A stretch of 31,852 nucleotides of DNA from JAXGRD01 sp050946655 (GCA_050946655.1 JBMNVE010000020.1:1-31852), one strand, 5' to 3'; positions 22,807 to 31,104 are shown, counted from the first letter of the stretch. Notes: generated by a model from the sequence alone, not told the origin. Translations and numbers: made by a program.

Positions 22807-22831
22807 ATATATAACGGTAGCCGATATATCG
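22787..22831. promoter_or_regulatory. Probable PadR operator
   Basis: ATATCGGC (22787-22794) and GCCGATAT (22820-22827) form an inverted repeat 25 bp apart around the -10 box. The right arm is also part of the perfect palindrome CGATATATCG (22822-22831). Dyads of this kind in front of a padR gene usually mean autorepression; binding is inferred. Confidence 0.6.
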
Positions 22832-22871
22832 CCTAAGGATAGGTTGCGAAAATGTTGTGTAAGTAGAGAAG

Positions 22872-23192
22872 ATGGGACAGGAAAATCAGGCGTTGACAGA
22901 AGCGGTATATTACATTCTTATTTCTCTGATTGAACCCCTTCATGGGTATGGGATCATGCAAAATGTGGAGACCATCTCGAAAGGTCGGGTGAGGCTTTCT
23001 CCGGGGACCCTGTATGGAGCCCTGCGGACCTTGGTTGAGCGAGGCTGGATCGATGTGCATTATCACGACAGGGACAGCGGAAAGAAGGAATATATCATTA
23101 CCGACAGAGGTAAGGACGCGGTATCGGCAGAGATACACAGGTTAAGGGAACTACTGGCCAACGGCGAAACTGCCACGGGAGGCATGAAATGA
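22872..23192 (+). CDS. PadR-family transcriptional regulator
   Basis: A 106-residue winged-helix protein of the short PadR subgroup. LTEAVYYILISLIEPLHGYG and GTLYGALRTLVERGWI are the family's helix and wing region, followed by KEYIITDRGKDAV. It lacks the long C-terminal domain of PadR proper. The ATG at 22872 has only a weak binding site (GAGAAG). Its end overlaps the DUF2812 gene by ATGA. In Firmicutes this pair commonly responds to membrane-active compounds and controls itself. Confidence 0.88.
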   Translation: MGQENQALTEAVYYILISLIEPLHGYGIMQNVETISKGRVRLSPGTLYGALRTLVERGWIDVHYHDRDSGKKEYIITDRGKDAVSAEIHRLRELLANGETATGGMK

Positions 23193-23740
23193 AAAAGACC
23201 ATCCTAAAAATATTCTTTACCTGGGACTTCGATAAAGAAGAGAAATGGATCAACAAAATGGAAGATCAGGGTCTTCATCTCATAAAAGTTGGCTTCTGCA
23301 GATATGTTTTTGAATCAGGGGAACCGGGGCTCTACGATTATCGTATAGAGTTTGCCCAGGTCCCGGTGAATTCTTTCTGGGGGAAAGAGTATACTGCCCT
23401 CCAGAAGCAAGCGGGAGTAGATTTGGTAGGGAACTTTCAAAGGCAGATTTACTGGAGGAAAGAAAGATCCCCGGAAGGGTTTGAACTCTTTTCGGACCTG
23501 GATTCACGCATTGCGCACCTAAAGCGGAGGTTCAAAACACTGGTCCCGGTTGCCGTTATGCTTAGCATAATCGGGTTGATGAATATAGTTGAGTATGTAA
23601 TTGGCAGAGCAGAGGTGGATACAATGAATGCGATTGGCTGGGCTTTGGTATTGGTAGTCGGGTGCCTGAATGCAGCTTCTGCTTGGTTGGTATACAGAAA
23701 AATCCGCTCCCTGAAAAAGGAGCGGATGCTGTTGGAATAA
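23189..23740 (+). CDS. DUF2812-domain membrane protein
   Basis: A 183-residue protein. The N-terminal 115 residues are the soluble DUF2812 domain (FFTWDFDKEEKWINKMEDQG). Two membrane helices follow, about residues 116-138 (VPVAVMLSIIGLMNIVEYVI) and 147-170. The C-terminus is basic. It is coupled to the PadR gene by an ATGA overlap, with GGGAGG inside the end of padR. The function of DUF2812 proteins is not known; a membrane stress sensor acting with PadR is a common guess. Its last codons also contain the terminator of the opposing gene. Confidence 0.85.
   Translation: MKKTILKIFFTWDFDKEEKWINKMEDQGLHLIKVGFCRYVFESGEPGLYDYRIEFAQVPVNSFWGKEYTALQKQAGVDLVGNFQRQIYWRKERSPEGFELFSDLDSRIAHLKRRFKTLVPVAVMLSIIGLMNIVEYVIGRAEVDTMNAIGWALVLVVGCLNAASAWLVYRKIRSLKKERMLLE
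23694..23727 (-). terminator. Terminator of the AI-2E permease gene, inside the DUF2812 coding end
   Basis: ATCCGCTCC (23702-23710) and GGAGCGGAT (23719-23727) form a perfect 9-bp stem. On the minus strand it is followed by TTTTTC; on the plus strand no T run follows. It therefore serves the leftward gene ending at 23760. Confidence 0.75.
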
Positions 23741-23759
23741 TCGTCTATGTAAGCTGAGA

Positions 23760-25025
23760 TTAGAGGGGCTCCTTGGGAAGGGCCTCTTCTTGCTTTTCTC
23801 CTTGAGCGCCTTCACCTTCCTTGAAAGCGTCGGCCAGTTCCAATTTGCTTTCCCTACGCTTCACCCATTTTTGAACATATAACTGGACGATGCCTGCAAT
23901 GGGAACGGCTACGATCATTCCCACCAAGCCACCGTATGCGCCTCCGATGGTCACGGCAAGAAGGACGAATAGGGGATGGAGTCCCGTGGAACTTCCCACG
24001 ACCCTTGGATAGATCAAATTCCCGTCGATCTGTTGCACGATGATAAGGACCAAGATAGCCAAAAGACCTTCTTTGACCCCGCCGGTGAGGATGCCCACCA
24101 AAAAGGCGGGGATCATGCCGATGATGGGACCGAAGTAAGGGATCACATTGAATATCCCGGCAAAGATGCCCAAGAAGACGGCAAACTTTAAGCCGATGAT
24201 CGTAAATCCGATGGAGGACAATATAGCAACGATGAGGGCGTCCAGTAGGACTCCCCTGAGGAACTGAGAAAGCACTCCATTAATCTCATTGAGATTATTG
24301 TTGATGGTCAGGCTGACTCTCTGTGGGAAGACCAGGCTCAGGAATTTATTCCAGATACCCAGAAACAGGTCCTTATCGTAGGACAGGTAAATGCTGACCA
24401 CAAGCCCGATGGCAATGTTGACAATGCTCCCGCCTACGCTTTTCACTGTGGATACAAGCGATCCGGAACTGAGGCTTTGGGATATCCACTTGATGAAGCT
24501 ATTGATGAAATCCTGCAAACGCTCCGAAATCATCCCGGAAGGTATTTCCTTGACCCATGCCTTGAGGGTCTCTTCGTAGGATAGGAGGGTTTTGCTGAAG
24601 CTATCCATCACCTTGGGAAGGCTGTCCGTCACCAGTTGACCGCCGACCATGGCCACAAATCCATAGATAATGGCCACCACACAGGCAATGACGAATAGAT
24701 AGGCCACAAGGACGGAAAACAGCCGGTTTCTCTTTTGTCTTCTTGCATCCTTTTTCGGGTCATCTAAATTGGGAAAGGCCTTAAAAAACAACCTTCGATA
24801 AGCTAACGTTACGAGAGGATTGAGAAGATAGGCAATAAACATCCCGATGAAGAGGGGAGCCAGTGTGTTCAGTATGCTGGAAACGCCTTTTTGCGCACCT
24901 CCTGCAATCACATCCAAATTTTTGAAAATAAAGTACAGTGCAAAAAGCAAAAACGCCGTCACGACAATAAATACCACATATCGCTTTAGCGTCCTGTCCT
25001 TTAAATACTCCTTGATTTTAGTCAT
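23760..25025 (-). CDS. AI-2E family transporter (PF01594-type permease)
   Basis: A 421-residue membrane protein with about eight helices arranged as in the AI-2E/TqsA/YtvI family: hydrophobic N-terminal pair (VFIVVTAFLLFALYFIF and LAPLFIGMFIAYLLNPLV), a long extracytoplasmic loop, then a cluster including FAVFLGIFAGIFNVIPYFGP, the family's most conserved motif. The charged C-terminus is cytoplasmic. Members have been linked to AI-2 export, ion transport or stress, so substrate is open. GGGAGG lies before the ATG. A promoter lies upstream, so it is a separate unit. Confidence 0.88.
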   Translation of the reverse strand: MTKIKEYLKDRTLKRYVVFIVVTAFLLFALYFIFKNLDVIAGGAQKGVSSILNTLAPLFIGMFIAYLLNPLVTLAYRRLFFKAFPNLDDPKKDARRQKRNRLFSVLVAYLFVIACVVAIIYGFVAMVGGQLVTDSLPKVMDSFSKTLLSYEETLKAWVKEIPSGMISERLQDFINSFIKWISQSLSSGSLVSTVKSVGGSIVNIAIGLVVSIYLSYDKDLFLGIWNKFLSLVFPQRVSLTINNNLNEINGVLSQFLRGVLLDALIVAILSSIGFTIIGLKFAVFLGIFAGIFNVIPYFGPIIGMIPAFLVGILTGGVKEGLLAILVLIIVQQIDGNLIYPRVVGSSTGLHPLFVLLAVTIGGAYGGLVGMIVAVPIAGIVQLYVQKWVKRRESKLELADAFKEGEGAQGEKQEEALPKEPL

Positions 25026-25057
25026 GCATAACCTCCCTCTTGTCTTGTTCCCCGGTC

Positions 25058-25086
25058 ATTATATCTAAATCTTCCCATAAAATCAA
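25058..25086 (-). promoter_or_regulatory. Promoter of the AI-2E permease gene
   Basis: On the minus strand TTGATT (25086-25081), 17 bp, TATAAT (25063-25058). It sits in the 115-bp gap after the SDR gene; no clear terminator for the SDR gene is visible there. Confidence 0.7.
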
Positions 25087-25140
25087 TAAAAGTATCCATG
25101 GAGAAAGGATGCGTTTCATCGACTTAATACTTGGTACCTA

Positions 25141-26175
25141 TCATTGGCGAAGATTTTTAGCTTTGATGCGGCCGTGCTGTTTCAAGAATGAAATGGTGTC
25201 CCTCAGTGTTTCTGACATGCTCCTTGTGGTATAGCCCAGGGCGCGGTTCGCCTTTTCATGAGAAAAGTTGGAGTTGCTGGTAAGCGTGTACAGACTGTAG
25301 CCGGTGAACAGGGGTGGCCTGCGAAGAAGCTTATAATAGAGTTCCGCCAAAGGGGCAACCAGTTTTACGAACCAGCGCGGCAAAATCCTGGAGATTTTCC
25401 TCTTGCCGCTTACCTCATGGATCAGATCCGCCAACTCTTTTACTGAGAAATATCGATTAGAGAGAATGTAGCACTGCCCCGGACCGCCATACTCTTCCGC
25501 AAGAAGTATCCCTTGGGCCACATCCCTCACATCAACAAAATCGAACCCACCCTCTACCAGGGAGGTAAGGCTTCCGTTGATATAGTCGATGACCATCTGA
25601 TTCAGGTGGTTGTGTCCATAGTCGCCGGGTCCGATGATCCCCGAAGGATGGACAACGACGGCATGAAGTCCTCGATGCTTGCTATTTAAAACCAGCTGAG
25701 TGGCCTCCGCCTTGGTCTTTGCATATAGGCCTTCAACAAGGTCGGGCTCGAAACTGTCCACTTCGGTGATTGTTCGTCTGTCGGGGAGTTCAGGAATCGC
25801 GTGTACGGAGCTGATGTAGATGAGTTTTGAAACGTTATGCTCCAGGCACATCTCAATGATGTTTTTCGTGCCGGTGACGTTGACGTCAACGACCTTTTGG
25901 ACATACTTGGATGCGATGCTTACAATGCCCGCTGCATGGATGACGATGACTTCACAAGGAGAATCATCAAGGGCAAAGAGAGCATGAAGAGAGTCCTTGT
26001 CCAAAACATCGCCGGTAATCACCCGGATGTTGTCCGAAGCAGGGATATCCACGCAAGATAGGTTCTCTTGAGGCAGAGCAAGACATCGAACCCTTTCGCC
26101 TTTTTGGAGCAACATCTTCACCAGAGTATTGCCCAGATGCCCAAAGGCACCGGTGATGATGTACAATTTTTTCAT
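25141..26175 (-). CDS. NAD(P)-dependent epimerase/dehydratase (extended SDR)
   Basis: A 344-residue Rossmann-fold protein. The nucleotide site TGAFGHLG is at residues 8-15, and the catalytic YAKTK (Tyr and Lys four apart) near residue 151; SSVHA holds the usual serine. It resembles dihydroflavonol-reductase/3-beta-HSD-like SDRs rather than UDP-sugar epimerases of known type. The substrate is unknown. It follows the thermonuclease by 26 bp in the same direction, with GAGGTG before its ATG, so the two are probably cotranscribed, though the pairing has no obvious biochemical link. Confidence 0.85.
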   Translation of the reverse strand: MKKLYIITGAFGHLGNTLVKMLLQKGERVRCLALPQENLSCVDIPASDNIRVITGDVLDKDSLHALFALDDSPCEVIVIHAAGIVSIASKYVQKVVDVNVTGTKNIIEMCLEHNVSKLIYISSVHAIPELPDRRTITEVDSFEPDLVEGLYAKTKAEATQLVLNSKHRGLHAVVVHPSGIIGPGDYGHNHLNQMVIDYINGSLTSLVEGGFDFVDVRDVAQGILLAEEYGGPGQCYILSNRYFSVKELADLIHEVSGKRKISRILPRWFVKLVAPLAELYYKLLRRPPLFTGYSLYTLTSNSNFSHEKANRALGYTTRSMSETLRDTISFLKQHGRIKAKNLRQ

Positions 26176-26201
26176 GGTGAAACACCTCTTTTCCTTTGGT
26201 T

Positions 26202-26747
26202 TTAGTCAAAGGCATCGGATGCCCAGCCGCCTCGCTTATCTTTGCGCGCTTTTTTCTGAAGCTGATAAAATCGGTCCTCATATTTCACATTGGGCGGGTA
26301 GGTCCCCGCTCTTGCGTGGCCTTCCTCCAAAAGCATCTCGTTGAACATTCGGCCGTCCAGATAGACATAAGCCAGGAGCCTTCCGTATTTGTCCCTATGA
26401 GAGACATCGAATTCCAGGTAAACCTCTCGTCCTTCAAGCATTTTCTTAGTATAGTCCGAAGCCACCTGACCGTACGGGATATTTCTGCTTGGGTCGGGGT
26501 GGACGGCTTCAGGGGTGTCGATACCGATGAGCCGGATCTTTTCGTTTTCCCGGCGGACGCGAACCACGATGGTATCGCCATCCACTACACGGACTACGGG
26601 GTAGGGGCCCTCCAAAACCGGGTCTTCCCCTGGGACTGAAGCGGGACCTTCATTTGGGTTTTCACTTGTGGTGCATCCAGCAAGAAGGATAAGGCAGAAA
26701 ACCAATACGCCTATCAGAAAGCACTTGCCGGCGCTCCTATTTTTCAT
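26202..26747 (-). CDS. Thermonuclease-family lipoprotein (SNase domain)
   Basis: A 181-residue protein. A signal peptide ends in a lipobox LAGC with Cys25 as lipidation site, so it is tethered outside the membrane. The staphylococcal nuclease domain begins near residue 50: VVDGDT (Asp58), RLIGIDTPE (Arg72, Glu80) and YGRLLAYVY (Arg123) match the catalytic and calcium residues of the family, so it should be active on DNA or RNA. The start at 26747 follows AGAGGAG with 10 nt; the frame stays open to 26888 but that part is not protein-like. Roles could be nucleic acid scavenging. Confidence 0.9.
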   Translation of the reverse strand: MKNRSAGKCFLIGVLVFCLILLAGCTTSENPNEGPASVPGEDPVLEGPYPVVRVVDGDTIVVRVRRENEKIRLIGIDTPEAVHPDPSRNIPYGQVASDYTKKMLEGREVYLEFDVSHRDKYGRLLAYVYLDGRMFNEMLLEEGHARAGTYPPNVKYEDRFYQLQKKARKDKRGGWASDAFD

Positions 26748-26775
26748 ACATGTGTTTCTCCTCTTTCTTATCACG

Positions 26776-26784
26776 ATTATAACA
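26776..26784 (-). promoter_or_regulatory. Possible extended -10 promoter of the thermonuclease gene
   Basis: On the minus strand TGT lies directly before TATAAT (26781-26776), the TGn extended -10 form. The -35 region is poor (TACATA), which such promoters tolerate. Confidence 0.45.
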
Positions 26785-26866
26785 TTTTTTGAGAAAAATA
26801 TGTAGAGCGTGTAAGAGTAAGGATCACCAATGCTGAAATAGTTACACAATGGTTTCGGATATGGGC

Positions 26867-26872
26867 TATAAT
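26867..26872 (+). promoter_or_regulatory. Possible -10 box of the histidine kinase gene
   Basis: TATAAT starts 12 nt before the preferred ATG at 26879, with only weak -35 candidates (TTACAC, 19 bp upstream). If real, the transcript would begin at or near the start codon. Confidence 0.3.
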
Positions 26873-26878
26873 GGAAGC

Positions 26879-28606
26879 ATGAATACATTGAGCATCATTT
26901 TTTTAGCCTTCGGTGGTATGTCCATCGCCATGGCCTTTGTGTACTTCTATATCTTTGCTAAAACTCAGGAAAGGTTCATCCAATACTGGGGGCTTTGCTG
27001 GGTCTGCTATTCCTTCAGTTTGCTACTGCTCATTTTGAACAATAGCTTCACAGAAGAATATGCCGTCTTCCCCTTCCGGAAGATATTCGACTTGTTCAAT
27101 TTGCTGTTTTTGCTCATGGGGGCATACAGCCTTCCCAACCGGAGAGTGCCCGGATACTGGGTTCGTTTTTCTCTATATCTGACCATTTGGACATTTTTCG
27201 TAGCGATTTACAAGTTCGATTTGCTTTCCCTTTTCATCCCCATCGCCATGATCCAGTTGGGGGTGACCACTGCGCTGTGCTACGTAACTTTGAAGTACTG
27301 GAGATTCTCTCCGGTGGAACGACTGGCTGCCTTTGTGATTTTCGGACTCTGGGGATATGGCAAAACCATCATCTCCTTCTTGGAAGCCATGAGCATGGTC
27401 TCGCCGGGATTGTATTTAACAGAAGTGATGTTTTCTAATGTGTTGAATTTTTTGGTGTTCATCATCTACCTGCAGAGCGCCCGATCCAAACTGGGGATCA
27501 CGGAAAAGCGGTTTCGTCTCCTTGCGGAAAACTCATCGGTGGTCTTGTTTCTGTATGATTTACATCCGGGGCGATTTTCCTATATCACCCCGTCGGTGGA
27601 GCAGGTGCTGGGATATTTGCCCAATGAGTTTAAAAGTAGCAGCAATTTTTACTACAACTTGGTGAACCCGGAGGATTACGAAAAGTTGGATGCCCTTTTC
27701 GATGCGGACAACTACGAGGAAAAGACGAAAAAAGAGATCCTTAAGTTCTACCACAAGAATGGCTGTCAACTGTGGTGTGAGGTGTCTGCCACCTTGATCG
27801 AAGATCAAGATAGTCCCATGGCAGTGGAGGGGGTCATTCGAGATATTACGGAAATGAAACTGAGCTCCGACATGCTTGTGGCCTCTAAAAACTCAAGAGA
27901 CATTCTATTGTCGTCTATATCTCATGAGTTGAAAACGCCCATTACGGCGGTGATCGGACATGTTTCTGCTCTTCGGGACGAAAAGTTTGATAACGAAACG
28001 GAGAAGAAACAAGCCATCGAGACGATTTACAATAAGACGATAAAGCTGGAGCACTTGATCCATGACTTGTTCCTGCTATCCAAGCTGGAGACCAACCAAC
28101 TATCCTTTGATTTTATGATCATTGAGTGCAGTGAGTTGGGGGAGGATCTCCTTAGGAACCACCGCATGGACGTGACCTCTCTGGGCAGGGAACTTCGAGT
28201 AAAGATGGACAAGAGGAATCTGGAAAATATTCGAGTGGTGGCAGATGAAGTGCGCATCGATCAGGTGTTCACCAATATTCTCTCCAACGCGATCAGATAT
28301 TCCCCTGCCGGTGGAACCATTACCGTGGAGGTCAGTGCTAATCACAGAAAACAGAAATTCTATTTTTCTATCAGTGATAAAGGCCCCGGGATCCCCAAGG
28401 AAGAGCAAGGGCAGATCTTTGATCGGTTTTATAAGCGCAGCGCGGAGGAAATCCCGGACCTTCAAACGGATTTCTCTACCGGGCTGGGGCTGACGATTTG
28501 CAAGGAGATCGTTGATGCCCATGGCGGAGAAATCTATGTCAAGAGTTCTTTAGGGCGAGGATCCACATTTATGGTTGAGTTGCCCCTATATTTGGATCAA
28601 TATTAG
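26879..28606 (+). CDS. Membrane sensor histidine kinase with PAS domain
   Basis: A 575-residue sensor. About seven hydrophobic helices fill residues 1-205, followed by a PAS domain (about 213-330, KRFRLLAENSSVVLFLYDLH), a dimerisation/phosphoacceptor domain with His349 in SSISHELKTPITAVIG, and an ATPase domain with NILSNAIRYSP (N box), DKGPGIP (G1) and GLGLTICKEIVDAHGG (G2). All key residues are present. I prefer ATG 26879; the frame opens at 26849 but lacks a binding site there. The response regulator follows after 16 nt. A seven-helix N-terminal sensor suggests recognition of a small ligand in or at the membrane; the ligand is unknown. Confidence 0.92.
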   Translation: MNTLSIIFLAFGGMSIAMAFVYFYIFAKTQERFIQYWGLCWVCYSFSLLLLILNNSFTEEYAVFPFRKIFDLFNLLFLLMGAYSLPNRRVPGYWVRFSLYLTIWTFFVAIYKFDLLSLFIPIAMIQLGVTTALCYVTLKYWRFSPVERLAAFVIFGLWGYGKTIISFLEAMSMVSPGLYLTEVMFSNVLNFLVFIIYLQSARSKLGITEKRFRLLAENSSVVLFLYDLHPGRFSYITPSVEQVLGYLPNEFKSSSNFYYNLVNPEDYEKLDALFDADNYEEKTKKEILKFYHKNGCQLWCEVSATLIEDQDSPMAVEGVIRDITEMKLSSDMLVASKNSRDILLSSISHELKTPITAVIGHVSALRDEKFDNETEKKQAIETIYNKTIKLEHLIHDLFLLSKLETNQLSFDFMIIECSELGEDLLRNHRMDVTSLGRELRVKMDKRNLENIRVVADEVRIDQVFTNILSNAIRYSPAGGTITVEVSANHRKQKFYFSISDKGPGIPKEEQGQIFDRFYKRSAEEIPDLQTDFSTGLGLTICKEIVDAHGGEIYVKSSLGRGSTFMVELPLYLDQY

Positions 28607-28622
28607 AGATGAGGAGGACTTC

Positions 28623-29369
28623 ATGTATCTCGCAAAAAAAATACTGATTGTGGATGATGAAAAATCCATATGCGATGTTATTACGACCTATTTAAAGAAG
28701 GAGGGGTTTCTTCCGCTGATTGCCATGGACTCCCAGAGTGCATTGCAAATCATTGAGGTGGAGCGGCCGGATCTCATCATACTGGACATTATGCTCCCTG
28801 ACATGAATGGTGTAGACTTGTGTACGGAAATCAGAAAAAAATACAACACTCCGATTCTGTTCCTCAGTTGCAAAACGGAAGCCATTGACAAAATTGTGGC
28901 CCTCTCCGTTGGGGGAGATGATTATGTGACGAAGCCATTTCTTCCCGAGGAGCTCATCGCACGAGTAAAGGCTCATCTTCGCAGATTTGAGTCCCTCACC
29001 ACCCAGGAAATGGATGAAGAAGTATATGAGGCGCCGGGCTTGCTGGTGAATGCAACTACCAGAGAAGTTTTTGTAGACGGAGAACATGTATATCTCACGG
29101 TAAAGGAATTCGATATCCTTCATCTCTTAATCAAAAATGCCAAACGGATATACAGCCCCGCCCAGATATTTGAGTACGCCTGGAAGACTAACAGCATTGC
29201 AGGCGACGAAAAAACAGTCATGGTATACATCAGTAACCTGAGGAAAAAAATCGAAGATAACAAAGACGATCGAAAATACATCATCAGTATCCGCGGCCTG
29301 GGATATAAGTTCAATTATCAACTCCTTTCTTCCCAGACAGAGGAAGGTGGAAGTTTAAGAAAACCTTAA
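28623..29369 (+). CDS. OmpR/PhoB-family response regulator
   Basis: A 248-residue regulator. The receiver domain (1-120) has the acidic pair Asp11/Asp12, the phosphorylation site Asp55 in LDIMLPDMNG and the lysine in VTKPF. The C-terminal winged helix (about 145-235) carries LTVKEFDILHLLIKN and ends in the family motif ISIRGLGYKF. The ATG at 28623 follows GAGGAGG; the frame upstream overlaps the kinase. Its last codons overlap the first 11-bp repeat of a promoter block that recurs at 30735, so those promoters are probably its targets. Confidence 0.94.
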   Translation: MYLAKKILIVDDEKSICDVITTYLKKEGFLPLIAMDSQSALQIIEVERPDLIILDIMLPDMNGVDLCTEIRKKYNTPILFLSCKTEAIDKIVALSVGGDDYVTKPFLPEELIARVKAHLRRFESLTTQEMDEEVYEAPGLLVNATTREVFVDGEHVYLTVKEFDILHLLIKNAKRIYSPAQIFEYAWKTNSIAGDEKTVMVYISNLRKKIEDNKDDRKYIISIRGLGYKFNYQLLSSQTEEGGSLRKP

Positions 29370-29408
29370 GAAAAGATTATATGATTCTTTATATAAAGGG
29401 ACTATGAT
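29354..29408 (+). promoter_or_regulatory. Regulated promoter of the M20 hydrolase with 11-bp direct repeats
   Basis: Two tandem 11-mers, TTTAAGAAAAC (29354-29364) and CTTAAGAAAAG (29365-29375), are followed by ATTATATGATT and a likely -10, TATGAT (29403-29408). An aligned block occurs at 30735-30789 with the same 49-bp distance from first repeat to -10. Tandem 11-bp repeats next to or across the -35 region are the classical site of PhoB/OmpR-type activators. The first repeat overlaps the end of the response regulator gene. Confidence 0.75.
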
Positions 29409-29454
29409 GAAAGGTGAAGATAATACTGATATGTATAAAAGGAGGCGGATAACT

Positions 29455-30726
29455 ATGTTCAAATGTGACCCAAAGAGAATGGAAGATAAGATCAAAACGT
29501 TTTCCAAATTTGGCGATGCAGGCCATGGCGGGATCACCAGATACTCCCTTTCACCGGAAGCCCATCAAGCAAGAGATGAGTTCGTGAAGAGGATGGAAGC
29601 CATCGGGGCGACCATTGAAACGGACGATTTGGCCAATATCTACGCGACCATTCCCGGGACAGACCCGAATGCGAAGCGATTGATCATGCAGTCCCACGTG
29701 GACTCGGTGCGAAACGGCGGAAACTATGACGGCGTATTGGGCGTGTTGACAGCCATGGAAGTGCTGGAGACCGTGGTGGAAAACGATATCCCCCACAAGC
29801 ATCCCCTCACAGCGATGATCTGCACCAACGAAGAAGGATCCCTTTACCCACCGGCCATGATGGTTTCCGGAATCCTCTGTAACGATCTTCTTCCCGAGGC
29901 ACTGGCGATGAACTTCAAGATGGACAAGATGATGGCCTCCAAGGCCATGGTGGAAGGCTATGCTCCCACCTTCGGGGAAGCCCTTGCGGCCAGCAAGTAC
30001 AAGGGAGATAAAGGCAACCGGATCAGCGCAGACAAGTACTGTGCCATGATCGAGACCCATATCGAGCAGGGCCCCATCCTGGAAGACAACGGCAACCAGC
30101 TGGGAGCAGTACAGTGTGTATTGGGGATGTTCAACTACTCCATCAAGTTCAAGGGATTTGCGGCTCATGCAGGAACCTTCCCCATGAACAAGAGACACGA
30201 TGCCCTCTTTGCGGCGGCCCAGGCTATTTGCTACCTCCATGAAGAGATCGACAAACTAAATAGACCTGAACTGGTGTACACCACCGGAGAGATCTACTGT
30301 CATCCCTGCGTTCACACAGTGATCCCCGATGAAGTGGAGTTTTCTCTGGACGTAAGACATGAAGATCCGGAGCTGCTGAAAAAAGTCCTGGACATCGTAA
30401 AGACCATCCCGGAAAAGAAATGGGCAGGCTGCGATGCGGAGATCAGAGAGAACTGGAAGCGAGACACGGTATATTGGGACAAGAATCTGGTGGGCTTCGT
30501 AGAAGAGGCTTGCGACGAGCTGGGGATCAAATGGCAGAAGATCAACTCCGGAGCGGGACACGATGCACAGTTCTTCTCCTACATGATGCCTGCGACCATG
30601 ATCTTTGTCAGGACAGAGAAGGGCCTTTCCCACACGGAAGATGAGAGAGCATCGGTAGAAGACTGTACGGCGGGAGCCACAGCGACCCTTCATGCCATGC
30701 TCAAGGCCGACAAGTTCTACAAATAA
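29455..30726 (+). CDS. M20-family metallohydrolase, hydantoinase/carbamoylase type
   Basis: A 423-residue zinc amidohydrolase. Metal ligands are in SHVDSVRNGGNYDG (His81, Asp92), NEEGS (Glu126/Glu127), ETHIEQGP (the hallmark of the N-carbamoyl-amino acid/allantoate amidohydrolase subfamily) and SGAGHDAQFF near the end. These enzymes split N-carbamoyl amino acids, ureido compounds or similar amides. The start at 29455 follows AAAAGGAGG; the frame opens at 29404, within the promoter. Its promoter is shared in design with the transporter operon downstream, suggesting the symporter brings in its substrate or precursor. The exact substrate is unknown. Confidence 0.9.
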   Translation: MFKCDPKRMEDKIKTFSKFGDAGHGGITRYSLSPEAHQARDEFVKRMEAIGATIETDDLANIYATIPGTDPNAKRLIMQSHVDSVRNGGNYDGVLGVLTAMEVLETVVENDIPHKHPLTAMICTNEEGSLYPPAMMVSGILCNDLLPEALAMNFKMDKMMASKAMVEGYAPTFGEALAASKYKGDKGNRISADKYCAMIETHIEQGPILEDNGNQLGAVQCVLGMFNYSIKFKGFAAHAGTFPMNKRHDALFAAAQAICYLHEEIDKLNRPELVYTTGEIYCHPCVHTVIPDEVEFSLDVRHEDPELLKKVLDIVKTIPEKKWAGCDAEIRENWKRDTVYWDKNLVGFVEEACDELGIKWQKINSGAGHDAQFFSYMMPATMIFVRTEKGLSHTEDERASVEDCTAGATATLHAMLKADKFYK

Positions 30727-30734
30727 GCGAAAAA

Positions 30735-30789
30735 CTTAAGAAAACTTTAAGAAAATATTAAATGCCTCTTTAGACTGATAAAGTACAAT
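30735..30789 (+). promoter_or_regulatory. Regulated promoter of the symporter operon with 11-bp direct repeats
   Basis: CTTAAGAAAAC (30735-30745) and TTTAAGAAAAT (30746-30756), then ATTAAATGCCT and CTTTA, then a -10 TACAAT (30784-30789). It aligns base by base with 29354-29408 without gaps; both repeats, ATTA-ATG and TCTTTA are kept in register. Confidence 0.75.
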
Positions 30790-30840
30790 AGGGTTGGAAG
30801 AAATTATATCCTATTTATATCAGAAAGGAGGCATTGTTTT

Positions 30841-31104
30841 ATGAGACCGAAAGATGCAAAGATGCCGGGCAGGGCAAAGCTATATTGGCTCCTGCTGCTC
30901 ATCGGCTTTATGGTCATGGAATTCCCGGGCATTTTATTCTATCATGATAAAGCTACACCGACCATATTCGGGTTTCCGTTCATCTATGGTTTCACGTTGA
31001 TTATGTGGGCATATATGGTAATCGTCATATATATTGCTGTCCGCGATAATTGGGGTGAGCCCAAGGTCGATGAAAACAGAATCGGGGGAGGTGAGATCAA
31101 ATGA
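30841..31104 (+). CDS. Small two-helix membrane protein (DUF3311-like), symporter partner
   Basis: An 87-residue protein with two membrane helices, about residues 14-34 and 42-67. The second has FGFPFIYGFTLIMW, resembling the G-x-P-F-x-Y...W pattern of DUF3311 proteins, small companions encoded directly before sodium:solute symporters. The ATG lies 9 nt after AAAGGAGG. Its end overlaps the symporter start by ATGA, so the two are coupled and may form one transporter complex. The family label is from memory of the pattern and is moderately sure. Confidence 0.7.
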   Translation: MRPKDAKMPGRAKLYWLLLLIGFMVMEFPGILFYHDKATPTIFGFPFIYGFTLIMWAYMVIVIYIAVRDNWGEPKVDENRIGGGEIK

